Source: Aedes albopictus
Taxonomy: Eukaryota > Arthropoda > Insecta > Diptera > Culicidae
Length of the DNA stretch: 64,000 bases
Assembly: GCF_035046485.1 (NCBI RefSeq)
Contig: NC_085136.1
Location: 75,533,734-75,597,733, forward strand
Reading direction: 5' to 3'
Shown here: positions 21,901 through 32,091 of the stretch, piece by piece
Position numbering within the stretch: the first letter of the stretch is position 1
How the letters are laid out: each line of letters opens with the position of its first letter
Position numbers and translations under genes: made by a program
The notes under the pieces: generated by a model
Seen by the model: only the letters and a program-made list of their open reading frames with translations
What the model was told of the DNA's origin: nothing
Databases searched by the model: none

Positions 21901-22857
21901 CACCTCCACGTGGGCCAACAAGGACTACTTGCCATGGTTCGGCAACGATACTGGGCGATAAGAGGTCCCATTTACATAAAACAAGGTCGACGGCAAGCAC
22001 GTGTCAAGGCATACATTGCTGTCTTTATTTGTATGAGTACGAAGGCCATACATTTGGAGGTAGCCTCCGATCTAACTACCGAAGCATTCCTGGCAACTTT
22101 GCAGCGATTCGTCGGTAGGAGAGGGACACCAGAAGAGCTCCATTCGGACAATGCTACAAACTTTTGCGGAGCGCAGTCCGAATTAACAGAGCTGTACGAA
22201 CTATTCAAGCAACAGCAGACCGCCACCAAGATCAATGCGTTTTGTGATGCGAAGGAGATACAATGGTCTTTCATCCCGCCTCGCTCTCCTAATTTCGGCG
22301 GTATATGGGAGGCTGGGGTGAAGGCGGCCAAGTCATTGCTGAAGAAGGTGTTGTGCGAAACTTCCTTGTCCTACGAGGAGCTTACAACAGTAGTCGTCCA
22401 AATAGAGGCCATCCTCAATTCACGGCCGATGACACAGTTGACGTGCGACCCAAACGATTTAACGGCGCTGACTCCAGCTCACTTTTTGGTGAGTCGCGAA
22501 CTCACGGCGTATCCGGAACCGAGTTACGAAGAAGTTAAGGTGTCGCGGTTGTCACGTTGACAGTATCTTCGAAGACAAAAACAAGTGTTCTGGGCGAGAT
22601 GGTCTTCGGAATACCTGAACGAACTGCAACCTAGAGGAAAATGGTATAAACAAAAGCTGATTATTAAACCTGGAATGCTAGTGGTCCTGCGAGAGGAGAA
22701 TATGGCACCGCAACAATGGCGAATGGGACGGATTGTTCAGACTCACCCTGGCTCGGATAACATCGTCCGAGTGGTTACCATCCGAACAACAACCGGCGAA
22801 GTCAAAAGAGCCATCAGCAAGATCGCTGTTTTGCCAATTGAGGAAGGTTCCGTTTAA
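18935..22857 (+). pseudogene. BEL/Pao pol polyprotein with deletion and nonsense codon
   Basis: Domain order: retropepsin (DSGS at 19186-19197), BEL-type reverse transcriptase (catalytic YMDD at 20404-20415), RNase H (GFSDAS ~20938, RAELCG, CDSQIVLCWL ~21196) and integrase (HSDNATNF ~22143, GGIWEAG ~22300). Two lesions are clear. At about 21961-21969 the frame runs from the zinc-finger histidine region straight into the core strand after the first catalytic Asp, so the two cysteines and that Asp are lost. At 22558-22560 TGA replaces an expected Trp codon, after which the frame continues to TAA at 22855-22857 (C-terminal domain 22561-22857). The lesions prevent autonomous integration; family comparison is from general knowledge. 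Confidence 0.9.
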
Positions 22858-22879
22858 GGTTGTTGGACACTGTGTGCCA

Positions 22880-22892
22880 ACTGGGGGGTGGA
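22880..22892 (+). promoter_or_regulatory. Polypurine tract
   Basis: A G-rich run ending GGGGGGTGGA abuts the 3' LTR and fits the plus-strand priming site. Confidence 0.65.
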
Positions 22893-23061
22893 TGTTGATT
22901 ATTTTATTAGATCATTTGCGCATAAGCGCCCACGTTTGTTAAAGAGAGATCTCCCAATGTTATTAGTTAAATAAACAGAGTTGAGTTTGCACCGAGCAAG
23001 AGAAAACGTGCTTTATTTTTTCTCCCGAGTTTAACTCCCGGAACGCAGATCAGTGTGGACA
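22893..23061 (+). repeat. 3' LTR of BEL/Pao element
   Basis: 169 bp, one apparent mismatch to the 5' LTR, followed by the GCAGT duplication. Confidence 0.93.
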
Positions 23062-23239
23062 GCAGTAGAGTATGAATTCGGTAAAACAAAGCTATGCTCA
23101 TAGGAGCAGAACAAAGTTTGGGTTAACAAGAGTACGGTGGTTTCACTCAACAGGTAACAGCTTGTATGCTTCCGGCCTAATTAGGATAGTTTTTCAAGGC
23201 CATTGATAACAATGAAGAGTCCAAAACCTACTTCTCTTG

Positions 23240-24290
23240 GGTAAGTTAAAGACCCCACCGCTACGAGTTTCAACGCTCCGGTCAGTTCGAGCACGCCTAC
23301 TTCGCAAGTCTCGAATATGGCAGCTGGTGACACTGTAACAATGCATGGATCGGCCCATTGTGTTCAAGTTTTGCTGGTGCTGCCATCGTGATCGTTGGAG
23401 ACAATGATGATCATCGTTACACAGAACGAGCTCTCCTGGGTTTTAGCTCAGAAAGCAATTTCGGAACTGAGAGATTGAGTTAGCGGTTAAAGCGAGGTTG
23501 GTTAAGTGGTAACCAGTGCCATGCAGCGGATTGAAGCTACTATTCGGTTGCGGGTGACGGATTTCTCACAGCGTATGAGCTTCCTCGTGTTACCCAAAGT
23601 TACGCCCATTTACCGACGTCGTCACCCAACATCTCAAAATGGAACATACCACTAAAATTGGCTGATCCTTCGTTCAATATGTCCACGAACGTAGACATGG
23701 TCCCAAGAATAGAATCTTTCTTTAGTTTCTTCAGGAATGGGTATCAGATCTTGTTGGGAGAACGATTGCCAGCTCTCAAAGAATCAGTTTTCAATTGGGT
23801 GGTTTGTGGCGGTGTATTCGTTCCAAGTCAGTGGTTGGACGTCCTCTGCTCTGGATGAGCTAGTGGCCCGATTTTGGTCCTGAAAAGAAGTCAGGGCTGC
23901 TAAAAACTATTCTCCGCAAGAAATCCGCTATGAGGAGCACTTCAGCGAGGAGAGGATGGTCAATGAGACCAGAAATATTGCGATTGGCCAAGGATGATGA
24001 CCTTCGTTCTCAATACTGCTCTTTAATGGAAGAGTATCTTAAACTTGGTCTATGGATAATGTTGAGGTCGTTCAAGCTGTGCAAAAATGCTGTTATTTAC
24101 CGCATCATCCAGTAGCGAAGAAAACTAGTGCTGCAACCAAGGTTCGTATTGTATTCAATGCTTCAAGCAAAACGTTTTCAAGGATTGCGCTGAACCCATT
24201 ATTCAAGACGATCAACGATTTATTATTACGCGGAGGAGAACTAAACAGGTCGTGCTCGTTGTGGACCTTGAGAAAATGAGTTCCGAAGTC
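23240..24290 (+). pseudogene. Old BEL/Pao remnant (protease and RT start)
   Basis: Stops and shifts run throughout, but family motifs remain: VSNMAA..DTVTMHGSAHCV, a protease-like region, LADPSFN..DMV, FRNGYQILLGERLP (23658-23858), then the EEYLKLG and CCYLPHHPV segments and a fragment of the first RT block (KVRIVFNASSKT, 24142-24180). It differs from the 7.7-23.1 kb element and is far more decayed. Further downstream to ~24840 only doubtful traces remain. Confidence 0.75.
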
Positions 24291-24866
24291 GACATCATAT
24301 CTTGTAGAATATCTGATGCAGCGGTTGTGCAGATACTACAAAGTCAGCTTTGAGCATCTAGGACCTAGGTTGATATGAGATCAGGGCCCTGCTCGATTTC
24401 ATACAACGGATAGCCATGCAGATTAGCTGTTTCTTCAGCAATGTTGAATTTTGATGTTGATTTGGTGACGTGGTCAATGCTTGAAAAAGTCACCCAAGGT
24501 GCTCGAACCAGCATTTAAGCTGCCCAGCTAGGTCAGTTAACAACTGTCCAGACGTCTCTTTCACGGGAATCGTAGCATTTATCTTAGTCCACCTAAGGCT
24601 ACATATTGGCGGTATTTGCGGCTGTTTTACTTTCGTCGCCTAAGGAGTCAGTCCAAGCTGTTTGATCCCGTCTACATAAGCGTTTCATTTTGATCTTGAG
24701 AGCCGTGCTAGCGGACTACGGCTTTGGATGCTCATGTTTCCGCTTGCTCCTTGGCTTTTCTTTTTTCCTCTATCCTTCTCCAGGTGTCATCTATGATCAA
24801 TCGCGATTTATGAGTGCGTAGCTCACGCAAATCCTTCTTCGATAAATGCGTTTTTAACCTTCCGTG
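24291..24866. other. Non-genic stretch, possible further Pao decay
   Basis: No intact ORF. Scattered short in-frame echoes of Pao pol are too weak to annotate. Confidence 0.35.
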
Positions 24867-24873
24867 ACTCGCG

Positions 24874-25139
24874 CGATCTCCTAGTTAGCCTAGTGGTTAA
24901 GGCTATGGATCGCCAATCCATAGACGGCGGGTTCAATTCCCGTTCCGGTCTGGAAAATTTTCCCGACTCCCTGGGCATAGTGTACCATTGTACTTGCCTC
25001 ACAATATACATATTCATGGAATGGCAGGCAAATAAAGCCCTTCAATTAATAGCTGTGGAACAGCTCAAAGAACACTAAGTTGAAGCGATGCAGGCAAAGT
25101 CCCAGTGGGGACGTAGAGCCTTAAAGAAGAAGAAGAAGA
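24874..25139 (+). mobile_element. Feilai-like tRNA-derived SINE
   Basis: A tRNA-related head has a clear A box (TAGCCTAGTGG, 24886-24896) and B box (GGTTCAATTCC, 24930-24940). Between them is an anticodon-type stem ATGGA/TCCAT with loop TCGCCAA (GCC, Gly-like). A tRNA-unrelated body ends in GTCCCAGTGGGGACGT and an (AGA)n tail, as in the Aedes SINE Feilai. ACTCGCG at 24867-24873 and 25140-25146 is the target duplication. Pol III-transcribed and mobilised by a LINE in trans. Confidence 0.85.
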
Positions 25140-25246
25140 ACTCGCGTGGTTGGCCACCATTATCAGCACCACGCTAAAAAGCGAGATTTTTTAAACGTGG
25201 TGTACAAAATACAACATCCAGATCACTCTAGGGTGCGTGTTGTCGG

Positions 25247-25488
25247 TTTAAGGACAAACGTCTTGAAATCCCGCTTCAACAGTGCATCAGAACTTTGAAC
25301 GCACAAACCTCAAGAACAACAGTGCATTCCATTATTTTGTTCTTGCTCACTCGTAATAAGCTTAAAATAAGAAGATCAGGTGCGCTGGTTTTGTTTACGA
25401 AGAGATTTGTGCCTTCGAAATCGTGAGTATGTACCAAAGTCGGCCATTGTGGCGGCCATTTTGGGATTCTAACAAGTCTGTCCTTAAG
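25247..25488. mobile_element. MITE with ~26-bp imperfect TIRs
   Basis: The left end TTTAAGGACAAACGTCTTG and the complement of the right end CTTAAGGACAGACTTGTTAG match over ~26 bases, both reaching an ATCCC. No coding content. The target duplication is unclear. Confidence 0.55.
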
Positions 25489-25754
25489 CGTCAATTTCAT
25501 ACTAAATATATTTACATATGATCGATCGTTTTTGTAGCTACTGTGTGTACATTATGGATGAATGGATGTTGCGTGTATGTGTTGAGTGTTTGCTGATTGC
25601 TAGTGTGAATATTACGCAACTCATTATAACAATCCGTTACCGACGTTCTTAGCAAACTGCAGTAGAATCACTTGGCATGATACGGGACCTCGCAATGCCG
25701 GCGACTCGCTCCGCCAAAGCTCCACTCCTCAATGAGGCAGCAACACACCCACTA

Positions 25755-26413
25755 CACAGTGGGAAAAAATAGGTATAAAACGCGAATAAATTCAATATCT
25801 TTGCTCGGAGTGGATGGATTTGAATAAATTTTTGACACAAACTGCAAGAATCTCTATAGTTTCAGATTAGGTGGGTGTCATTCGCCGCACAATGCTGGAA
25901 ATCAGTGTAATGAGCTCGTTTTGCCCCGGGCTCTCTCTCACACTTTTTTGAGAAAAGTGAAACTTTTCTCCATAGTATCGGATATATGATATAAGATATA
26001 TATGATATAAGATTAGTCTTTCTCTTGTAGATTGCGTTCCACTCCGAGCGAAAATGCATGTGAAAACTTCAAGAAATAGGGGATATCAGGGTTATTTGAA
26101 TATATTCCAATTTTTAATGCCGTACGGTGAGCCAAACCAGCTCCATTCAATACTACGTAAGTTTTAACACAAACACGAATAAAATAAATAATTTATTTTG
26201 CATTCCAGATTTTCTCCAAAAAGGAGAAATTGAGAGAGAGTGGGGTAAAACGGGCCCGATACACTGATTTCCAGCATCGTGCGGTGAATGACACCCTCCT
26301 TATCTGAAACTGTAGAGCTTTATGCAGTTTATGTTAAAATTTCATTCGAATTCATCCACTCCGAGCAAAGATATTGAATTTATTCGCGTTTTATACCTAT
26401 TTTTTCCATTGTG
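25755..26413. mobile_element. Foldback element with ~220-bp inverted arms
   Basis: The left arm (25755 to ~25985) and right arm (~26195 to 26413) are inverted copies: both carry the AGGTATAAAACGCGAATAAA block next to the end and a CCGCACRATGCTGGAAATC block deeper in. The terminal bases are CACARTGG. The spacer is AT-rich. No ORF and no confident target duplication. Confidence 0.7.
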
Positions 26414-27012
26414 CACTGTCTCGTCATGATGATTGCTGTCACCGATGCTTACTAGGAGCGTTCATGATTAGCAAAACCCCGATTTAATCCACCTATGGTG
26501 AAAGAACCCTTCTTACACTTATTAAAAAATATTGTTGTATTATTCGTATTTAATAAATTTATTTTGTGTGATTGACTAAAAGTTCTAGAAAATATTGTGG
26601 ATTTGGCAGACGTGCCAACTTGGTCAAATTATTGGGGGGGGGGGGGGGGGCAAAGCCTGGTTTTTCTGATTTTTTGTATGGGATTTGTTGGGATTTCTGA
26701 TGGCGCCTATGGGATTTGGTATCTAGTGGATTGGTTTCCAAAATAGCATCAGACCATGGACTTAACTACCACACAACAAATGCCAGACACCTCCTAGAAT
26801 CTTATATGGAATGTTAAAAAAATAGCTTACATATTCTGGAATATTGTATCTTTTGTTAACTGCTCAAAGATCTTAAATCGATTAACAAATAGATAAGAAA
26901 ATCAGCGAGATACACTTTGTCTAATATCTCTTAATCAGTCGAATAAATTAGCTCCGAAGTACTTAGTATTCATGGTTATGATGTAAAAAGGATAAAAATG
27001 ATATATCTTCTA

Positions 27013-27227
27013 GGGTATGTGTGCCATCAGTAATCTCATGCTCCCATTTTCATCCTATTCGAATACAAGCGATTACGGCACCGATTGACTCCGTTCTTTT
27101 TGTTTTCATGGGTGCTCACTTCTAACAAAAAATACAAAAATAAGAAACAAAACAAACAGCGCTTCAATCCTTTGTGTTTCGTGGGGTGAAAATGGGAGCC
27201 ACATGCTTAATAAGGGAACCAATACCT
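27013..27227. mobile_element. GGGTAT-ended MITE, TA duplication
   Basis: TA at 27011-27012 and 27228-27229; GGGTATGTG at the left end, with the right end decayed from ATACCC to ATACCT. Homologous to 39346-39532 and, inverted, to the interrupted copy in the 7.2-kb element. Absent from copy 1 of the host repeat, which proves insertion. Confidence 0.8.
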
Positions 27228-27402
27228 TATGTAAATCAGTTTTGGCATTAGCTAGTTATTTTGGCTGTCCGGTTCTTGAATTTTTCCACAATATGTATAT
27301 AAATTCAAAGCTTTCATTTAACATATTGTTAGTTTCGATAGAATTCCTGTTTATTCGTTATTTGTTATTCATAATTTAATTGAAAATAATAACCTGCTAG
27401 TA

Positions 27403-27893
27403 GGGTAAGTGTACCAATTATGGCTATAGTACCAATTATTCACCATAGTTGGTTTTCACCCTTTAACGATATATATCAATTATAAAAAAATATGTGAACA
27501 ACATATCACGTTCACAAAAGATGATTGCACTCATTTAAAGTCAACATTTTGCTCAAATTATGGTAGAAATAAATCATTTTCCATAAAATTTCGGCTTCCT
27601 TGGACCCTTTTTCGCCATAGTGTACCAATTATGGCTAATCCCATAAGAAATGCATGCAAATAGTGCGAAAATGAACCGAAGTTAAAAAATGTAGCCATAA
27701 CTGGTACAGGGTTCCTATCATTGGCACACGCTGTAATAAATACTAAAAGTAGTTTTGGTTCCGTTTTTATATTTTGCCTGTAAAGTATGGAAACTAAACT
27801 ATCTTCTAACATATTGGTGACATTCGTTGGTCTTCTCGTTATTTTTGTACAAATAGTTTGCCTTAGGTAGTGCCATAATTGGTACAGGCACCC
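27403..27893. mobile_element. MITE with GGGTAAGTGTACCAATTATGGC-type TIR
   Basis: Flanked by TA (27401-27402, 27894-27895). It is the inverted relative of 44407-44889. The host repeat's other copy shows the empty site. The fully matching TIR is better preserved in the 44.4-kb copy. Confidence 0.82.
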
Positions 27894-28296
27894 TATACAC
27901 TTTATATGAGGTCAGCATTATTTATTGAAAAAAAAATTCTTACACTGGGCAAAAGCTCATGCAAGATAACAAGAGAATATACTAATAAAAACAAGAAATT
28001 TATTGAAATACTCTTCGAAAGATATCTCAGTAACCAAATGTCCAATCGAAATAAAATTTCAGGGCCTTTTACAGGAATGTTGTAGCTTTCATTTGATGCT
28101 AAGAGAACCCAAATAGGTTGACAGACGGCTGAGATATTTATTATAATACACTTGGTCAAAAATCTCTCAAAAAGTTAACCTGTATTACTCCCAAGTACTC
28201 TTTGTAAGATATCTCTGTAACCAAATGTCCAATCGAAAAAAAAATTCTGGGCGATCTACTAGGATGTTGTAGCTTTTATTTGGTTCCAAGACAACC

Positions 28297-28836
28297 TGTT
28301 GTCACCGAAACTCTTTTAGCGTTCCAAATTAACTCAAACACGGATGTTTTATGGGATGTGCTTTAGCTTTAAGTTTATTTAGTTAGTTTAGATTTGCATG
28401 TGCATGAACCATTAATACTTACAAATTTTTGGTAATTCTTCACAAAAATTCTTCCCTTTTGGTCTTTTGGTCTTCCAATTTAGGTTATCGAATTACTAGA
28501 ATAATAAATTTACATGAACTTTATTAATAGGTAACAAACTATTACTATACTCACTTCCAAATTCACCTTTAGTTACATAAGTAGGTTTTTATCAAATTTT
28601 AATAACTAGTTTAGGAATAACTAATGAAATAATCAAACTTTCAGCAGAGTAAATTCTGGCACGTTTTTATGCGAGCACGAAGTTTGTTGTTTTTCTTTGT
28701 GCAATAGTTCAATAATGCCACCTCATTCCGTATCATTCATTCGATCGCAATAGTTGTCAACAATAGACACGATCGAAATAGAACGGCGACTCACGTGTTA
28801 GGCCATCTCCATCGCAGGGAGGGTTTCGTCGTAACA
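28297..28836. mobile_element. Solo LTR (540 bp)
   Basis: Begins TGTTGTCACC, ends CGTAACA (TG...CA), and is flanked by CAACC on both sides (28292-28296, 28837-28841). The empty site is visible in copy 1 of the host repeat. An AATAATAAA motif lies inside. No gag or pol remains, as after LTR-LTR recombination. Family unknown. Confidence 0.78.
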
Positions 28837-29569
28837 CAACCCAAATCGGTCAACAGATGGCTGAGATATTTAATATGATACATTTTGTTAAAAATCTCAA
28901 AAAGTTAACCTGTATAACTTCTAAGTACTCTTCGAGAAATATCTCGGTAACCAAATGTCTGATCGTAATAAAATTCAATAGGGTTCTACTAGGATGTTGT
29001 AGCTTTCATTTGCAACTAAGATAATCCAAATCGGATATCAGACGGCTGAGAAACGTGCTTGACTTTTTTTTGTAACATACGCTACGCACACACACGCACA
29101 GACAGTTGCTCAGTTGGTCGAGCTGAGTTGATTGGTATATGAGACTCGGCCCTGCGGGCCTCAGATCGAAAGTCGGTTTTTCGAGCGATATTTATACCCT
29201 TCTTATGAGTGTAAGAAGGGTAAAAAAGGGGAGTTGATATTACCCGATATTGGCCAGTCCTGTAGGCTGTAAATGATGAAATTTCGTTAGCACTTGTGGA
29301 GTGATGTGACTGCAAAGATGCGTAACCTATTTGCGACGACACCTGATCCCACAAATCCAACCCCATTTCGCAAAACTGCTACCGGGCAGCTCCGCCTCCA
29401 ATCGAGCGAGCTTGCGTGAGCTACCTGAACCGTCCAGTGATCAATCTGGTCTCGCCGCGCCGCACCGTGCCACGCAACAACTCCCGTTATCAACGAACGC
29501 ACCTCTTCAATCCCGAAAAAATGCGTGGCTCCAAATGGACGGACGGAGCCATTGGAGCGCGCCGCGGTT

Positions 29570-29706
29570 CCATATGGCCGCGCTTCCCAAACTCTGTTTT
29601 CGCGGCGCACCAGCCTCTTGCAGGCTCGCTAAAACGAGTAGAAAAAGCGAGCCTGCGACACGTTGGGGCGCCGCGAAAACCGAGTTTGGGAAGCGCTGCC
29701 ATATGG
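29570..29706. mobile_element. 137-bp hairpin MITE
   Basis: Arms 29570-29611 and 29666-29706 are near-perfect complements starting CCATATGG and passing CTTCCCAAACTC and TTTTCGCGGCGC. A second internal inverted pair (GCAGGCTCGCT / AGCGAGCCTGC) forms the tip. It would make a strong single hairpin. Confidence 0.72.
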
Positions 29707-30055
29707 GATCGTGTGAAAGTCTATTTGTATTTAATAACTCGGGTCCATTTGGTGCGATGGGCGACGCGAAAAATTTGGCTCTGATTGTGCGGGCACTTTA
29801 AATTCATGGGGAACCAACAATGTACTCGCACACGTCATTTTGCTGGAGAGAAAGAACGGACATTCCTTTTTTGGACGGGGCGGAAACGTTAGGAAGTGCG
29901 AGGCACATGGCGACCTTAGAAGGCGCGCTTTAATGGGCTATGGGCGAGCATTTATTTTTTTATTGTCATTCTTGTTTAATGTACCTACCTACGTACGGTC
30001 CTCTTCAAAACCACATCAAACCGTCACGGTGACAGTTTATCAAAGAGGCGAACAG

Positions 30056-30114
30056 TCAGTGCGAAACTTTCTCCCCGAAGCAACATTTCACGGTTGTTTG
30101 CGTCGTAGGTAAGT
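30056..30114 (+). promoter_or_regulatory. Possible initiator, short exon and splice donor
   Basis: TCAGTG at 30056-30061 fits the arthropod initiator, and 51 bp after its A (30058) a perfect AG|GTAAGT donor follows (GT at 30109-30110). This could be a short first exon of a plus-strand transcript. No downstream exon was identified, and such motifs occur by chance. Confidence 0.25.
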
Positions 30115-30480
30115 AGTTGACAACGACCAGCGAAACGCGGATGGGTAAACACTTGAGAAGTGCTGTGAGGGATCGCAGCGCATTTTTTTATGACGGCAAC
30201 TGAATTCTAAAGTTTTGGAGACTCGCCAAACCGATAAAAAAAAAATCTGAATTTTTACTGTGGACGGTTTAAAGATGGGTTACTTCATTAGGTGTGGGGA
30301 TGATGACACAGTTGTGGCACATTATTAATATTCAGTTGATGGGTTCGATATGTAGGGTCCTCAGGTGTGGTGGCAGTCTCCCTGAGGCGTCGGAATTTAA
30401 GGCTTTGCTCCTAGACCCAGCCGAAGTCAAACACAACTGGCGCCGAACGGTGCTAGTTGACCAAAAAAGAAGAGAAGAAA

Positions 30481-31220
30481 AGCTTGTTCTTTCTACGATT
30501 GTTGCCAATTGCCATCCTTAGTTCATTCCTGTTGGACTTTAGGCGGTTTGGGTGTTGAATAGCACTAACTCAGAGCATCCGGAATTAGCTGCAAGAGGAG
30601 CTGCTGCGGATACGAGTATAAGCGCAATATCAAACTGTTTTGCATTTGCAGTGTACATCGCTGTGACATTTGAACACTTTTTAATTCGACATAAATATGT
30701 CGAATAAGCGGGGTATGAATTAAAGTGTCGTGTTAAAACGTGTCGAACCAGTGGGGTTAGGGTTCATTCATATATTACGTAACGAAAAAGGGGTAGGGAG
30801 GGGGTCTAGCGCTGTGTTACGCTTCATACAAAATTTCAAAATTCCCCATACAAAAGTTGTTACGTCGGGGAGGGAGGGGGTCCAAAATTGTAAAATATGG
30901 CGTTACGTAATATTTGAATGAACCCTTAGACGGTATACAGAAGGGCTATGTTTGGGGATATTTACCGTCTTACCCCGCTGGTTCGACACTTTTTAATTCG
31001 TACCCCGCTTATTCGACACATGTCGAATTAAAAAGTGTTCAAATGTCACAGCGATGTACACTGTAAATGCAAAACATTTCGATATTACTCCCACCCGCAG
31101 CAGCTCCTCTTGCAGAAGCTAATTCCGGAAGTTCTGAGTTGTTGCTATTCGACACTCAAACCGCCTGGAGACCAACCGGAATATACTGAGGATGGTAACA
31201 ATCGTAGAAAGAACGAGCTT
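30481..31220. mobile_element. Foldback element with ~250-bp arms, invaded by a MITE
   Basis: The left arm (30481-~30750) and right arm (~30965-31220) are inverted copies (CGTTCTTTCTACGATTGTT near the outer end; GTACATCGCTGTGACATTTG and ATTCGACA...GCGGGGTA motifs near the centre). The central spacer holds the MITE 30760-30925. No ORF. Confidence 0.7.
30760..30925. mobile_element. PIF/Harbinger-type MITE, TTA duplication
   Basis: TIRs GGGTTCATTCATATATTACG and the imperfect complement CGTAATATTTGAATGAACCC; TTA at 30757-30759 and 30926-30928. 166 bp, no ORF. Confidence 0.8.
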
Positions 31221-31329
31221 TTCATTCGCTCCGCCACAATATCTGTTGAAATTAGTTCCATAACAAATCCGGAAATCAAAACAAAAACAAAAATAGAGTT
31301 GCCAAATTTCAATGAGCATGATGATGTAG

Positions 31330-32091
31330 GGTGACCAGTTTGTCGAATTAAAAGTTTACCCCGGTTATTCGACAACAGTCGGTGTCGTATTAGCGGGGTA
31401 ATACGGTATATGGCAGTAATTTACCTGGATGTCCAGATTTTCTCCAAGATTTCTTCTTTCTTCTTTGCCAGACAACCAACTTGCACGTATAACGAAGTTT
31501 ATGTCCATGTTATTCGTACTTTTATGCGGTAAAGTTGCATCGTATGAGATGCAGTGAAAGTGCCTAATGCGTACAAAAGTGGAAGCGCTACACACTTAAA
31601 CATATCGTGTAAATTTGCGTTTATTTCGATGCACATATTTGGAGCATCGAAATAAACGCAATATTGCGTTTGACATAAAAATTACATGATTTTAATTTTA
31701 CACGATGCCTGTCTCGTGTGAGAGTCGTGTAAAATTAAACATCGTTTAAATTTAAACGATTCATTTCTAACGCTTCTGTATATTGACATGAATGTTTGTT
31801 TATGCATTTGATTTCCACTTTCGAAAAAGCGTCTTGTGGGGATAAACATTGCAACGATGTGGTACTTAGCGTACATAAATCGGATGTTCGGCCATGCAAA
31901 TGATTCCTCATCAACGTTGGGCAATTGCTCTCGACGCAACAGCATCGCAAAACGGAGCACCGGGAGACGCACTGCGAGGTGCAGCTGCTACTGATGAGGG
32001 GTTTTTAAGGAACTCGATAGATTTTCATCATCATTCTCTAGTTGGTAGATTGCACATGTATCAATGATAACTCGGGTACGTATAAGGTGTT
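31330..32091. other. Non-genic stretch rich in short palindromes
   Basis: It carries more copies of the TTCGACA / CCCCGNTTATTCG motif (31350-31410), a perfect 16-bp-arm hairpin (31617-31659) and a second hairpin around 31690-31740 (TTTTACACGA / TCGTGTAAAA). The 31682-31972 open frame has no recognisable domain. Confidence 0.45.
31617..31659. repeat. Perfect hairpin, 16-bp arms
   Basis: GCGTTTATTTCGATGC and its exact complement are separated by 11 bases. No terminator or RNA family assigned. Confidence 0.8.

Larger units (their letters stand above)
7690..23061 (+). mobile_element. BEL/Pao LTR retrotransposon, heavily interrupted
   Basis: Two 169-bp LTRs (7690-7858 and 22893-23061) begin TGTTGATT and end GTGGACA. 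They differ at about one base, and GCAGT lies outside both (7685-7689 and 23062-23066), a 5-bp target duplication as expected for BEL/Pao. Between them are a primer-binding-like site, gag (DUF1759-type region and zinc knuckles) and a pol with order AP-RT-RNase H-integrase. Removing three nested insertions (9392-16616, 16625-17671, 17885-18932) leaves about 6.0 kb, a normal length. A gag frameshift, an integrase deletion and a nonsense codon make it non-autonomous. Confidence 0.92.
26478..29226. repeat. 1.6-kb dispersed repeat, copy 2, with four insertions
   Basis: Same family as 5462-7064, from CCGATTTAATCCACCTATGG to GTGTAAGAAGGG. Comparison with copy 1 exposes insertions at about 26607-26718 (with a 17-G run), 27013-27227 (MITE), 27403-27893 (MITE) and 28297-28836 (solo LTR). 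No genes. Confidence 0.75.
29227..30480. other. GC-richer, mostly unique-looking stretch
   Basis: It matches nothing else in the window except for a hairpin MITE at 29570-29706. Overlapping open frames at 29331-29801 lack motifs and owe their length to base composition. It contains a possible transcription start and splice donor (30056-30114). Confidence 0.4.

Noticed and set aside
24880..24950. Possible tRNA-Gly gene
   Set aside because: Part of a Feilai-like SINE with an (AGA)n tail and target duplications.
27558..27812. Similar ~60-residue open frame in both GGGTAAGTG MITEs (also 44553-44762)
   Set aside because: The DNA is simply homologous. The differences between the two are mostly amino-acid-changing, and the frame has no start in a sensible place, so there is no sign of selection for a protein.
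29331..29801. Overlapping open frames of 107-156 codons on both strands
   Set aside because: They span a hairpin MITE and reflect G+C-rich composition; no motif or splice context supports them.
31617..31659. Intrinsic-terminator-like hairpin
   Set aside because: The sequence is eukaryotic and the hairpin lacks gene context; reported only as a palindrome.
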